A DNA stretch of 64,000 bases from assembly GCA_023105745.1 (NCBI GenBank), contig JALGQZ010000013.1:20931105-20995104 (forward strand). The letters run 5' to 3'. This DNA comes from Austropuccinia psidii. Lineage: Eukaryota > Basidiomycota > Pucciniomycetes > Pucciniales > Sphaerophragmiaceae. Positions within the stretch are counted from its first letter, which is position 1. Each line of letters opens with the position of its first letter. Position numbers and translations under genes: made by a program. The notes under the pieces were generated by a model. The model worked only from the letters and a program-made list of their open reading frames with translations, was not told the origin of the DNA and made no database searches. Positions 46,155 through 57,534 of the stretch are shown here, piece after piece.

Positions 46155-47805
46155 TTGAGCAATGGTCAACTTGATTTATCAAAGGTTCATGATGCACAAC
46201 TTATGAAAACAAAACCAAACAGGGGGAAAGGTTATGAAGCTGGTAACTCCTGTATAACAGAAGTTGTGATTGGGAATAAGCCCACGAAGATTTTGCTTGA
46301 CCCAGGAGCCTTCTTCTCTTGTGTTAGTAAATCTTTTCTTAAAACTTGTGTACCAAAGTTTGAAGACCAATTGTTACAAATTGATGGTATAAAATTCAAT
46401 AGTGCAAGTAATCCGATGGAAGAATTACAAATTTTTGAGACCAATGTCATATTCCCACACATTAATGGGAAGTTAAGAATCACAGTTTAATTTGTTGTTA
46501 TGGAAAACGGCTCTAGTACCCATTTTATATTGGGAAATGACTATTGAATCATTTATGGGATAGATTTGCATTACAACAAAGACAGATACGTTACTATTGA
46601 AGACAATAATCATCAGAAATTTGCCTTTTTACCATTTAAAAGACAAATTACAGTAAATAAAGTATCACCAGTCAACTTAGAATTGGAAAACTTCAAATCT
46701 GAACAGTTGAGGGAGGCTGAAATAAGCCTTCATCTGACTGATAAACAAGAAAATGAACTTTCTTCCCTTTTTTATGACCACAAAGAACCTCTAGGAGAAA
46801 TTATTGGTCATGAAGTTGACATCATTCTTAATATTGAAAGACCTTATCCACCACTCTTAAGGAGACCTACATACCCAACAAGTCCCCAGTCAATAGAAGC
46901 TCTGGAAACTCATATCAAAGAGCTTCTAGACCTTGGTGTAATAAGAAATGTTGGCCAAAATGAAGAGGTGAAAATAACTACACCAGTCATAGTGGCATGG
47001 CATAATGGAAGATCCAGAATGGTTGGAGACTTTAGAGCTCTGAACACTTACACTGTTCCAGATAGGTACCCAATACCAAAATCCAAATTGCCCTTACTCA
47101 AATATCTCAAGCAGTGTATATAACAACTATGGATGCCCTTAAAGGATTCCATCAAAATGTGGTGACACTAAGAGCAAGAAAATATTTGAGAATTATTGTT
47201 CATTGTGGAGTTTATGAATATTTAAGAATGCCCTTTGGTATCAAAAATGCACCTTCACACTTCCGAAGAATTATGAATAAAATCTTCCCCAAAGAACTTT
47301 AAAAGGAATGGTTAATCATTTACATTGTTGAAATTATTGTCTGTTCCAAGACTTGGGAAGAGCACATGTACAGATTGTCCAGAGGCTTGACAAAAATTCA
47401 ATCGGTTAACATGAAAATCTCTTTGAAGAAACACCATTTTGGATTTAAAGAACTTAGAGCACTAGGACATGTTGTATCTGGTTTGTCCCTTGGAATTGAC
47501 AAAAACAAAGTTGCAGAATTATTGCTAAAACCCATGCCTCAGAACAAAACGGAAATTCAGTCATTTTTAGGTTTTGAAGGATATTACAGGCAACACATTA
47601 AAGATTTTGCATCCATAGCAAGACCACTTTATAAGTTGTGTGACAAAGACACAGTATTTGAAATGACTGTTGGCAGAGTCAAAGCTTTTGAGTCTCTAAG
47701 AGAAGCCTTGACCACTGCTCCACTCTTACTGATGCCAGACTTTGAGTTGCCTTTCAATTTGTACATTGATGCATCAGGAGATGGGCTGGGTGCTACACTT
47801 CATGT
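46155..47805 (+). pseudogene. B3 protease, RT and start of RNase H
   Basis: 46155-46490 carries protease with LLDPGAFFSC. 46566-47123 and 47114-47302 hold the RT fingers and palm ([52 protein letters not shown]). The YIDD box is replaced by YIVE near 47320, so RT is dead. 47366-47805 covers the thumb and connection ([20 protein letters not shown]) and RNase H ([15 protein letters not shown]), where B3 breaks off. The open frame then continues by accident into antisense gag of B2 up to 48076. Confidence 0.9.
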
Positions 47806-50507
47806 CATGATGTCAAGAGTGGCATTGATATTTTCTATATATTTTGAAGATTCAGAAAATATTGATGACTTATCATCTGAATTGTCTTCAATTATGTCAT
47901 CTTTTTCAACATCAGGTCCCTTTTCAATATCAATTCCATTGATTTTCCCCCTTGTTGGACATGTATTGGCTAGATGGGTGGTGCTTTGGCAAATATGGCA
48001 CTTTCTGACTGTATCTGCGGATGTATACTTATTATTAGAATTTTCTTTAGGGTTTTTCTCCACAGAATCTTTCTAAGGTGTATTAAACCTTGTTTTGAGA
48101 TTCACCCTACTAGAACCAATTTCGGTTCTGGTGGTTACTTCTTCTAATATATTGATAATATCCTCTGCTGAAGATTTCTCAGTAATCCTGCTTTTGACAG
48201 CATTCTCTAAGTCACCTCCACATTGTCTCAGAATATTTCTGTGGATCATAAATTCTGACATGTCAGGGTATAATTCTGCTAGTCTGTCCTTTTGTTGGCA
48301 AAACCATGGTAAATCTTTGTCTTTATCAGAATTAAATTTGGCGGATTCAAAGGCTGTCTCCACTTCAAATCTCCAAGCATCATTGGCCCATTTGTTGATA
48401 ATTTGGTTTTGCCACCAAGTCCAACTTTGGTGTCCCGTTCTTGTCTTAATTTGATAAACCATCTGTGAGCTGATCTGGTGAACAAGGTGTTAAATCTTTC
48501 TGTTACCGATCTGTCTGGTAATTCAAAATCTTCTTTAATAATGTCAATTCCTCTGATGGATTCAATATGGCCATATTCTCCTTCACCACTGAAGTGAAGT
48601 CATTCTTTAAGTTTTGGTACTTCTTCCAAAATTGCTTGGCCCATTGATGGTTCCAAGTTATGAAAAGAAGTGGATAATTAATTTTTTAACTGTGAATTAT
48701 AGGAATCTAATACTTGTGGATTTGGAATCCTTGTGCCCTCATTTTGATTCAGAGGTGCAGACATTCTTGGTAAGGTGTTCAGTATTTGTTCAATATCATT
48801 CATTTTACTGTTGCTACACCTTTGGGAATTCCTTTATTCATGTTGGAAGCCTTGTATTGAATTTATTACTTAAATTTTATACATATCTTCTTTATGTGTC
48901 AGTTCTTGCCATAACTCTGTCTGTCTTGTATTATCAGCAGTGACTTGATTCAATTTCATTGATAATTTTGATACTTCTTCTTGTGAAGCATCAATACACT
49001 TTTTCAAGGCAATGGTATATGTCTTTACTTCAGTAAATGAATTTGAAATGTCATCAAGGATTTTCCTGTTATCTGTCTTGATAATATTTATGGCTTGTTT
49101 AATTCTTGTTTCAGTTATGTCATCAATATTGAATTTAGAATATTTGTCTGTTAACTCTTTATCAATGGCAGATTGTTCATTTATTTTATTTCAAAAATAA
49201 TTATCATTATTTGAAGTTTTAATTGTTCTTAAAACGTTTTCAAAACACATGAGTGTTTCATGAATTTGGCACAGGCTCAAGTTGTTTGCTTTAATGTTGT
49301 TTGAAATGGTTTCATTTTTATCAGAAAGATGTTTTTTCAAATCATTTATAGCTTCATACAGCTCTGGGATGGAATCAAATATGTCAGAAATCATTTCTGG
49401 AATCTTAATCTGGCTTCCTCCTTCTTCTGTAATTCCATTATGGTTCTTGTCATCTGAATTACATTTTCCATGGAATCCTGCTTAATCTTTGGAATCCTGT
49501 AGGCCTGGCTGTAAGGCTTTGGGGCTGGTGCCTTCATTTTGCCCTTGTTTTGAGCTTGTGGCTACTTTTTCACATTGGAATGGCTGATGCTGGCCACTGG
49601 GTCTGTTCTTGGGACTTTCTTTGGTGGCAGAGGGTTTTTTTGTCTGTTCTGCTGTTATAATCATCATATTATTATTTTTCCATCAATGGATGCCATCCAT
49701 TGAGTAACTTGCAAGTGTTGGGATGACCCAGGAATTTTCTTACAGTCAGGTATGAGCTCATGCACTTTTTCCACAGACCTGCAAGGGTCTGGTATTCCTT
49801 GTGCTACAGTTCATTGTTGTAGGCCTTCTTTCTGGCTTTGGAAATATCCACTGAGGCTTCTTGTAGAGGTGTCAGCTCTTTTTGAAGGTAAAATAGTGTC
49901 ATCACCTTCAGAATTGGACAATTTATTGTTGTGAAAGTCTTTTACTGACCCTTGTCCTTCTGTATCTGATTGGCTTCTGCCATAATCATGTCTATGACCT
50001 TTTTTGGGAGCTGCTTGAGGGCTTATAGCTTGCTCCTGATCTGGTTGAAGGCATATTTCATGATTAAAAAGGTTTAAAATAGTAATTTTACATAAAAAAA
50101 ACTTACTATTTACAAATTTTTAGCTTTCTGAAGAGTATTACTGATATCCAAGCTGATAATTTCAGAAGGAATGGGCTCTTTTTGGTTATTCTGGGTTATG
50201 ATCACAGTGCTATTACGATGTGAAATCACAGTGCTTCCAGGAATAATGCTAGTAACTGTGGAGGCTGTTTAATATTTTCTTTTCTTACCACGTTGTCAGA
50301 CACTAAAATTGATGCAAAAAAGCCAATTAATTAAGTAAAAAAGGTATTTCACAAAAGAAATAGAAATATAAGCCTCACTCATAATATGAAAAAAGATGTT
50401 TTTTATGGATTTTTTGAATTATAAGTATTTTTTCTATGTTTTTGAATTTTTCAATATAAGGAAAATAAGGTTAAAAAAAGTGAGAAAATTATGTCACAGG
50501 TAAAATG
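47806..50507 (-). pseudogene. B2 gag with ORF1, broken
   Basis: Inverted counterpart of B3 gag. Minus-strand landmarks: MPSTRSGASYKPS near 50015, a frame-breaking base in the following A run, and LSDKNETISNNIKANNLSLC near 49350. Then SSTSFHN-type linker sequence, a capsid-like core (LYPDMSEFMIHRNILRQCGG, 48462-48073) and an intact zinc knuckle [14 protein letters not shown] (47974-48015). ORF1 sequence QAYRIPKIKQDSMENVIQM is open near 49500. Gag ends abruptly at 47806, where it meets B3. Confidence 0.85.
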
Positions 50508-50526
50508 TCACGGCTGGGCCCCCAAA
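50508..50526 (-). other. Primer-binding site of B2
   Basis: TCACGGCTGGGCCCCCAAA on the plus strand, TTTGGGGGCCCAGCCGTGA on the element strand. Confidence 0.8.
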
Positions 50527-52305
50527 TGTAAGGTGTGGATATGAAACTTTGATAAAATATGAAGTACTTTTCCTGTCCTCAAAATTTGTATAAGGTAAAA
50601 TTATTTGAAAATAGTAAAAAGTAGTATTTTGAAAGAGAAAACACACCAATTCTATTGTTTTTATGTTCTTAAGTGTACAACAATAATATCATAAAGATTT
50701 ATGTTTTCCCAACAATAAAGACTTATCCAAAAATACTCTACAAGAGATATTGAAGGCTACAAAAGAAATTTCTTAAAGAGCAATTTCAGTTAGAATTAAT
50801 TGAGCAAAGAACTGCAAGGAATTGATTAATGAACAAATTCTTCAAAAGGATATCTAAAGAGAAAACATGCCCAAAAGTGACCAGAGTGGATTTGGAAACA
50901 AAGTGACAAAGCTAACAGTGATGAAAGATGCTTTAATTCACTTTTTGGGTGGTTCAGGGGTAAAAATGATTATAAGAGTTACAAACAATGATCATAATTA
51001 TATTTTCACATGGTTAAAAGTTTTAAAATGATAAAAGAGGGTGGTTGGAATCTTTTATTGATTGGTTTAACAGTGTTTTAAACTAATTATAAAAGGAAAA
51101 GATTCTAACATGAAGAGAAAAGTGGGGCAAAGAAGACATTCTTTTATAGCCATCACTTTTCTTACTTAAAAAGTAACATTTACTCTTGTCAGTCGTGGAA
51201 AACACTCTGACAACAGAAAAGCCAATTATGGCATCATTGAACCCTGGTTTAGACCAAAAAAGGGCTGGTTTAAGCCATTTTCGACCCTTAAATCAGCCAT
51301 TACTATAGCAATACCTGGTCTAGAGACTTCAAAACACGTCATAATGTGTATTTGAGGCGTAGAAACCAGTTAAATCTCTTTTTAATAACATTTTTTTAAC
51401 TTAAGGGTAGTTTTACCATCTTTGCAGAAGTTAAACCTACGCTGATTGGTATCAAAACCTCATCATCAATTGAGTCACAGACCCTGTGACACAATTCCAG
51501 GCTAAAAGTAATTAACCTTTGCATGGATTTTGACATCCCATGCCAGTCAAAAAGTATTTTGGGGGTCTAGCTGCCCCTTAGAGCTAGAGTGTCTTTCCCC
51601 CCCCAGAATTAATCTTTCCAATTTCTTTTTCTTTAATTTCTCATCATGTAATACAATTGAGTTTTTAATTACACATCTGTAACAATTGATAACTCATATG
51701 TAAATTAAAGTTCACTTATGTAATACACATGCGCATTTTGACATTTCAATTGAAAATACTTCAATTCCTCATAACTTCTAAGCTAACCACAACACCTAAA
51801 TTTTAACACAAAAATTGATTGTTAACACCACATGTGGTGTGAGTTAACTGAATGTTTTGATGATTTTCATACTTTTGTACAAAAAATACTAAAAACTTAA
51901 TTTATGCTTATTTAGAGTTGAGTTATAGAAATTTCATCCAGAGGTGACCCCACTTTATTTTTTATGAGGAATCCAATGGTTTAAAGATTTCTTTAGGCTT
52001 ATTTATTGGATAAAAAGCTATAATATGTTTTATAAAACCTTTTACCAAAAATATTTTAATTTCATAATTTTTATTAAAAATTCATTTTTACTTAATTTTC
52101 CAAGTAAAAATGTATTTTCATAATTTTAAATTTTATTGTAATTTTATTTGTAAATTATAATTAAATTTTGATTTTGAAATATAAATTTGTATTTATATTT
52201 TAATTTTCATTTTTATAATATAAATAAATTTATTTTATTTATATTTGTATCTTAATTTATCATTTGTGGTCTTTTGGGTATATGAAAGTACCTCTAAGGC
52301 TCACA
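50527..52305 (-). repeat. 5' LTR of B2
   Basis: TGTAAGGTGTGGATATG to CTAAGGCTCACA, 1779 bp. Right end of the B2 insertion. Carries a decayed copy of the antisense ORF (50920-51290) and of the bZIP-type dyad (about 51472). Confidence 0.92.
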
Positions 52306-53055
52306 CTATTTCAAGGTTTATTCATTGAGAACATTAAGAATCGACATGGTTACAGGAGTCAGAGCTTCTTTTTACCTCCTTGTAACATCAAAATATTAGC
52401 TTACTTGAAGTTTTCTTATGATTTAATGGGACTTTAGCTTTGTAACCAAGTTTGCAAAAGGTTTTAGTATAATAATCAGGATATTCTCAGCCATGTATCC
52501 AAGCTTCAGAGCTGTTCATAGAGGCCTCGGAGGCTGGGTACCCTGGCTCTCTTTGATTTATTTTGTCCCCCTTAGCTATTTCCATGTCAAAAATAGTAAT
52601 TCAGGATTCAAGACTGATATCCACTATGGGTTTACCAAAACTGTATGTAAAAATACTATGCCTTTAAGTTCCGCAAAGGTTCATAACACTAATCTAATTC
52701 TATATGTGACATGTGATTTTTCAAATTCCCATTATTTTGGTGTGAAATTGAGAAAAACAAAAATTTTCTCAATTCTTTGATTTGGTATTAAAGTATTTCC
52801 CATATTACCACCTCATAGAGTTAACTTAATATTATTAATTATATAGAGCTACCCAAGCTGAATGTTTGTGTAAAATCCAAATCTGGTCTTAAATCTATGG
52901 ATTTACCTACTCACAAGAAAGATATTCATCTTTTCTTAAATTAAAAATGATGAATTTTGGATATATGCATGAATTATGGGTTATGTGTAGTTTGAAAGTT
53001 AATCTTTTGTTTATTGTGGCCAACTTGGGTATGTAAATATACCTCGAGGCTCAAA
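52306..53055 (-). repeat. A3 5' LTR, right part
   Basis: Starts with the second CTATT duplication of B2, then resumes the A-type LTR (GGTTACAGGAGTC, GGCCTCGGAGGCTGGGTACCC) and ends CCTCGAGGCTCAAA, with the terminal CACA changed. Confidence 0.85.
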
Positions 53056-53060
53056 TCAAT

Positions 53061-54235
53061 TGACTAACTATATTAAACACTACAATATTTATATAAGTTA
53101 AATTATACCTCGTTATTTCTCAAGATTATAATTGTTGGTAAGCAATTTTACTACATAGGAATTCAACAGCAAGATGGGGATACCTCTTTTGGACAGAAGG
53201 AAGTCCCTTTTTAGGCTGAAAAGTGGGTGGAGGGACCTCTTCTTCTTACCACATAGGAAGGGTGGAGATTTTTTGCTCCCAAGAGTGGGCTGGTGGCTTA
53301 AAAAACCCTCTTTTCAATTTATTGGGTGCAAACTGTGTTTTGAAACAACATCTGATTGCTTTTCTCCAATACAGTGTCAAATATTCCATCCAGGGTCCCT
53401 ATAGGCATTTTCTGACAGGCCAGATGTGTTGAAAGCTGTACATCAAATGTCAGTGGACCGGATATCAGTCATAATATGAGTTATTGAACTATCAGCAATC
53501 TTTTTCTTCATTTTTAAACCTCATATTCACAGGTATGGGATTTTGACCTTAAAACTGCCATAAATTTGTCAGTTTTGATGATAAAGGGCTCAAAAGTGGC
53601 TCCTTTTGAGGCAGTTGATGATCTCTACACAGAGGTTACTGATCTGGTATGACCGCAATAAAATATAGAAGGTTTGTAAAGGTTTTAAATTCCATTATTA
53701 AAATTTGGATTTTTGATTACTCCTGTATTATGGTATTATATTTATTTTCTTTGGCTCTAGAGGTGGAAGAGGGATATTGGGAGTCCATTAGAGATCTCAG
53801 ATTATTCTCTACCTAAAATTCCCCACTTTGGGTATCTCACAGTAGAACTGTAGGAGTTAGATGAGAGGTGAATATGTTTTTCACTCTCATTTGGCTTATA
53901 TCTGGCCATACCTTCTGTAATTTTGATGTGATCTTCATTTGTCAAGTACCATTGGACAGACATTACTGAGAGATTCAATTAAAACACCCATCCTATGAGT
54001 TTCTGCCTGTTTTTCTATATTTTGGATGAGAGTTTAAAATAAAGGTTTATTCTGAGTTATTGCTTTTAGCTGGAATAAATTTATCATTTTTTTTCCTATA
54101 GCTATAGGATTTTCCTCTTTATTTCAAATTCTATTTGTGCCTATTTTGGCTCATGTCACCTTTAGTAAGAATTTTGCTCTGCTGTTGGTTTATGGTATTT
54201 TTATTTCATTCTTGCTCCCTGGTTTGGAGTCACGG
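53061..54235 (-). repeat. C2 5' LTR, right part
   Basis: Resumes the C LTR interrupted at 26889, with a decayed dyad near 53334 and the closing GGTTTGGAGTCACGG. A2 inserted 5 bp after GGAGT. CACGG (54231-54235) is the expected left half of the A2 duplication; the end of the LTR should reappear beyond the window. Confidence 0.8.
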
Positions 54236-56155
54236 TGTGAGCCTTGAGGTATATTTTACATACCCAAATAGGCCACAATTATCTTAAAAAGAAATTTTGA
54301 ATTATGCAAAACTCATAAGTCATGCATATATCCAAAATTCATCATTTTCAATTTCAGAAAAGATGAATAACTTTTTATTGAGTAAGTAAATCCATGGATT
54401 TAAGACCAGATTTGGATTCTACACAAAAATTCACCTAGGGTAGCTCCATAGAGTGAATAAGCTCAATTTAAGTATTTGAGGTGGTAAAATGGAAAATACT
54501 TCAATACCACATCATTAATACCACATAAAAGATCCGTGAAAATTTTTGTTTTTCTTGATTTTTAGCCAAAATAATGGGAAAGTGAGAAATCCCATGTTAC
54601 ATATACACTAAGAATAGTGTTATGCATGTTTTGAGCACTTAATATCATGGTATTCTTACATGGACTTTTGGTACACCCATAGTGGATATCTCACTTTAAG
54701 CTTAAATTACTATTTTGACGTAAAAAATAGGCAAGGGGGACAAAAGACATCAAAGAGAGCCAGGGTACCCAACTTCTGAGGCCTCAGAGGCGTGGATAGC
54801 TCCAGAGCATGGATCCATGGCTCATCTTGGCCCAATTGGTAAACTAAAACTCTTTGGGAACTTGGTTACCAAGTTACAACTACTGTAAAACATCAGAAAA
54901 TAGCAAATAACCTGCTATTTTGACGTGCCAAGGAGGTAATGAGCTACTTACACTCCTGTAACCATGTCAATTACTAATGACTTTCCATGGATAAACCCCA
55001 AAAGAGTAATTAAAACCCTTTTGGGACCCATATTCATTGATTTACCTCATAGCAACCAGCAAAACACTGCTATTTGCAATTCTACGTAGAAATGAGGTAA
55101 AACCTTCAAAAATTCATTAAAAATACAATTCTTAATGAATCTTTCTGAAACTTTCAGGACTAAAGGGGAACTGTATTATCTATGGTACAACCAAAAGGAA
55201 TTACAGTTTTACTAGTAAAATTAAAAGTTTTACTTACAGTCCATTTTTGGATATTCTACGTGAAACACTGAATCTTCAAAAATTCACAGTAATTACAACC
55301 TGTGATGAAATTGGCAATAACATTGATAACTTTGAGAAATCAATGATTATTTTAGAATAAAAGAAGATTTACAAGTGTTACTCCTTTTATTCTTAACCAT
55401 ATTGGGGTTGGTAGTCACGTAAAAGCATCAATTAAGTAATTATGATAATCTTACATGACAACAGATGATGCAATCAATAATCCAAAAAGGTTTATTGTTT
55501 TCTCACTCACTGGTTTTTCAGTTTGCTCCATGGCACGCCTCTGTGAGCTGTTATTGACTTAAAAGAAGCCTCTTCTTGCTGTTTTTTCCGTATCATCATC
55601 TTATCAATTTATTAAATCTTTATTACCAACAAGTAAGTATTAGTTCAACTATTCTTAAGTGTTTTAATTCTTTCAGAATCAATCAGAAAGACGTGAAATC
55701 ATAGAATCCAACTATATATTGTTGTAATACTGTTATAAATCCTTTTGATCCCTTAAATCCACAATTCCACGTCAAATTTCTCTACTTTTATTATCAATAA
55801 GTTCTTTGGAGTATTAGTGAGTCATTTATCTTTAATTCTTAAAGTTTTTCTCTAGTAATAGTTTTCTTCAAGAATTATCTTTATAATTATTCTTGCAAAA
55901 GATAATTATATATTAAAATAATTCTATTATTTTAATAAAGAAGTTTTTATTATTAAATTCTTCTTGTAATTGATTCTTGTAGACAATTACTTGCTCACTG
56001 TTAAAATCACTAGTAGTGCTTAACACGTGAAAGAAATAATTTTTAATTATTTAATTGTGGTTATAATAATATTTTATTATTATATTTCATAAGAACAGAC
56101 ATAGTACTGTTGATTAATAGTAATATTATCATCAGTTTCATAGTCACATCTTACA
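54236..56155 (+). repeat. 5' LTR of A2
   Basis: TGTGAGCCTTGAGG to CACATCTTACA, 1920 bp. Compared with the visible 3' LTR, I noticed only two substitutions (54484 G versus 62849 T, 55167 G versus 63532 A). Confidence 0.95.
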
Positions 56156-56173
56156 TTTGGGGGCCTGGCCGTG
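56156..56173 (+). other. Primer-binding site of A2
   Basis: TTTGGGGGCCTGGCCGTG directly after the LTR. TGGGGGC is how a site for tRNA-Pro begins (tRNA end GCCCCCA). The TT between LTR and TGG is a normal spacer. Confidence 0.75.
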
Positions 56174-56545
56174 TTTTTTTGAACCTTGTACCCTTAATTA
56201 ATATATTTTTAAGCTCTAAAATATATTAATTTAATTAATTTTTTTCTTTCAATTTGGAGTTAAAATATTTTTATTTTTGAAATTGTTTTAAAATCTTTTT
56301 CATTGAGGAATTTGGTTTAATTTTATATTGTTTTTACACGTGGCTTTTTCACATCCAAAAACTTATAAAATTATTCTTTGAGTTACTCTGAATTAATTTT
56401 CATTCAAAATCTTAAATTTTAATTTTTTTTCTTTAAAAAGAATAAATTTTTTTAATATTAAAAAAATATAAAACTTATAAAAAATCTTTAAAAAATATTT
56501 TAAAAAGTATAAAAAATAATTTTTTCTCTTTTATAATTTCTTTTA
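56174..56545 (+). other. A2 5' leader with candidate 3' splice site
   Basis: AT-rich and U-rich leader ending in ATTTCTTTTAG before TGTCTTTAATC. The B copies end their leaders in TCAATTTTAG|TGTCTGACAAC and A3 in TTTTTTCTAG|TGTTTTAA. This conserved acceptor suggests the transcript is spliced from an upstream leader or LTR donor, which I could not place. Confidence 0.5.
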
Positions 56546-57534
56546 GTGTCTTTAATCAAATACTGTGCAGCTGGCAACAGACTCAGTAAAAGATATATCA
56601 CTAGTCCAGAATCTTCAGAAGCAGAATCTGAAGACAGTATTGAGGTGCAGATTGCTAAAAGAGGCACCTTATTCAACTCAGAAAAAGCTAAATTACCACC
56701 AAAAGGTGTGTATTTTATCTTATATTTTCACCTTTTATCTTTAAATTGACGTGAAAATGGTGCATACCAGAAATGGAAGCAACTATTCAGTCCAACCAGA
56801 TGGATGTGGACAAGGAAGAGGCAAGACCAAATCCAGAAGTGCCAAATCTTCCACAAGAAAGGCACATCTGGAGGATGCCAGAGTTGCCCCCCATTCCCCA
56901 AGGTCTGTACCAACAGATTTTGACGTGAATTCTGAGCCTGAACTAATTTATGATAATATTTCCAGGGCTGAACCATTTTCAAGTGGCAGCAATAGAAATA
57001 TATCAGAGCCAGTACAAAAATTGGTTCAGAGCAGCCAAAGAAGAGGAGTGGGAAATCTGCCCAAGCCTTTGGCAGGGGGCCATGAACTCCTACTTACACA
57101 TCAAGAGCTTTCTGGGTCAGGAGAAGACCATAGAACTCTTAGGAGGTTGGAGCCCCCTGTCTTGCAAAGACAAGGTCAAAAAGATAAAGAATTGGTTGAA
57201 GAACCAGAGTCTTTTATCCATAGACCAGAAGAAAGAACTGGAAATGACTCCAACTTTGGAGACAGAGGCACCAGTGGCATCTACCAGCTCCAAACCAGCT
57301 CCAGAAGCATCCAAGGACAAGCCCAAAGGACCTCAAAAGAAACAGAGAGGTCCCAAGAACCATCAAGGCAAGGGCAAAGGCAAAGCCAATTGGCACAGAC
57401 CTTACCCACAAGGGTACAGGATCCCCAGATTGGAGCCTTCAGCCGTGGACAGTGTCTTCAATATGGCCAGAACTCTTATGGAATTCACAGCCAAAGAGCA
57501 GGAAAGGATGAACAGGACTTTTCCACGCAAATAA
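56546..57534 (+). CDS. Family A ORF1: spliced second protein overlapping gag
   Basis: Three segments join in frame through two short GT-AG introns. Exon 56547-56705 reads RYITSPESSEAESEDS and KAKLPPK. Intron 56706-56770 (65 bp, GTGTGT to ACCAG) is followed by exon 56771-56902 (MEATIQSNQMDVDKEE, LPQERHIWRMPELPPIPQ). Intron 56903-56965 (63 bp, GTCTGT to TTCCAG) is followed by exon 56966-57534 (GLNHFQVAAIEIYQSQYKNW, AMNSYLHIKSFLG). A basic stretch KGKGKANWHRPYPQGYRIP and a helical tail MARTLMEFTAKEQERMNRT lead to TAA. About 290 residues, hydrophilic. The third exon alone is open from an internal ATG at 56950. Intron 1 contains the Gag-Pol ATG (56757). The function is unknown; the basic tail suggests nucleic-acid binding. 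Conserved in B and C. Confidence 0.6.

Larger units (their letters stand above)
41669..47805 (+). mobile_element. Family B element B3, truncated in RNase H
   Basis: Plus-strand order: 5' LTR (41669-43470), primer-binding site, gag and pol as far as the RNase H motif. It then stops at 47803, two filler bases GT follow, and reversed B2 gag starts at 47806. No integrase, chromodomain or 3' LTR remains. CAATA before the LTR has no partner at the other end, as expected if the 3' half was deleted. Confidence 0.88.
37769..52305 (-). mobile_element. Family B element B2, rearranged and hosting A4 and B3
   Basis: Outer ends TGTAAGG (37769) and CTCACA (52305) are flanked by a perfect TSD, CTATT at 37764-37768 and 52306-52310, so the whole 14.5 kb is one insertion site. 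Minus-strand order: 5' LTR 52305-50527, primer-binding site, gag to 47806, then a jump to the last codons of the chromodomain (41668-41560), polypurine tract and 3' LTR. The pol between is missing; in its place lies B3 in the opposite orientation. Confidence 0.88.
26890..53055 (-). mobile_element. Family A element A3, hosting several later insertions
   Basis: A3 is a complete minus-strand element with 3' LTR 26890-28797, coding body to 36617 and 5' LTR 36636-53055 split by B2. TSD halves are TCAAC (26885-26889) and TCAAT (53056-53060), one mismatch, in keeping with age. The right end reads CTCAAA instead of CTCACA. Body and LTRs are diverged from A2, so this is an old or distinct sub-family. 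Confidence 0.88.

Noticed and set aside
41669..52305. A single snap-back cDNA forming the inverted repeat
   Set aside because: The outer TSD belongs to B2's own two LTRs, a third B LTR is present, and the gag arms differ at many sites. Two insertions plus a deletion fits better.
56751..56756. GTG start for Gag
   Set aside because: A nuclear fungal gene should use the ATG six bases downstream, which is also present in A3.
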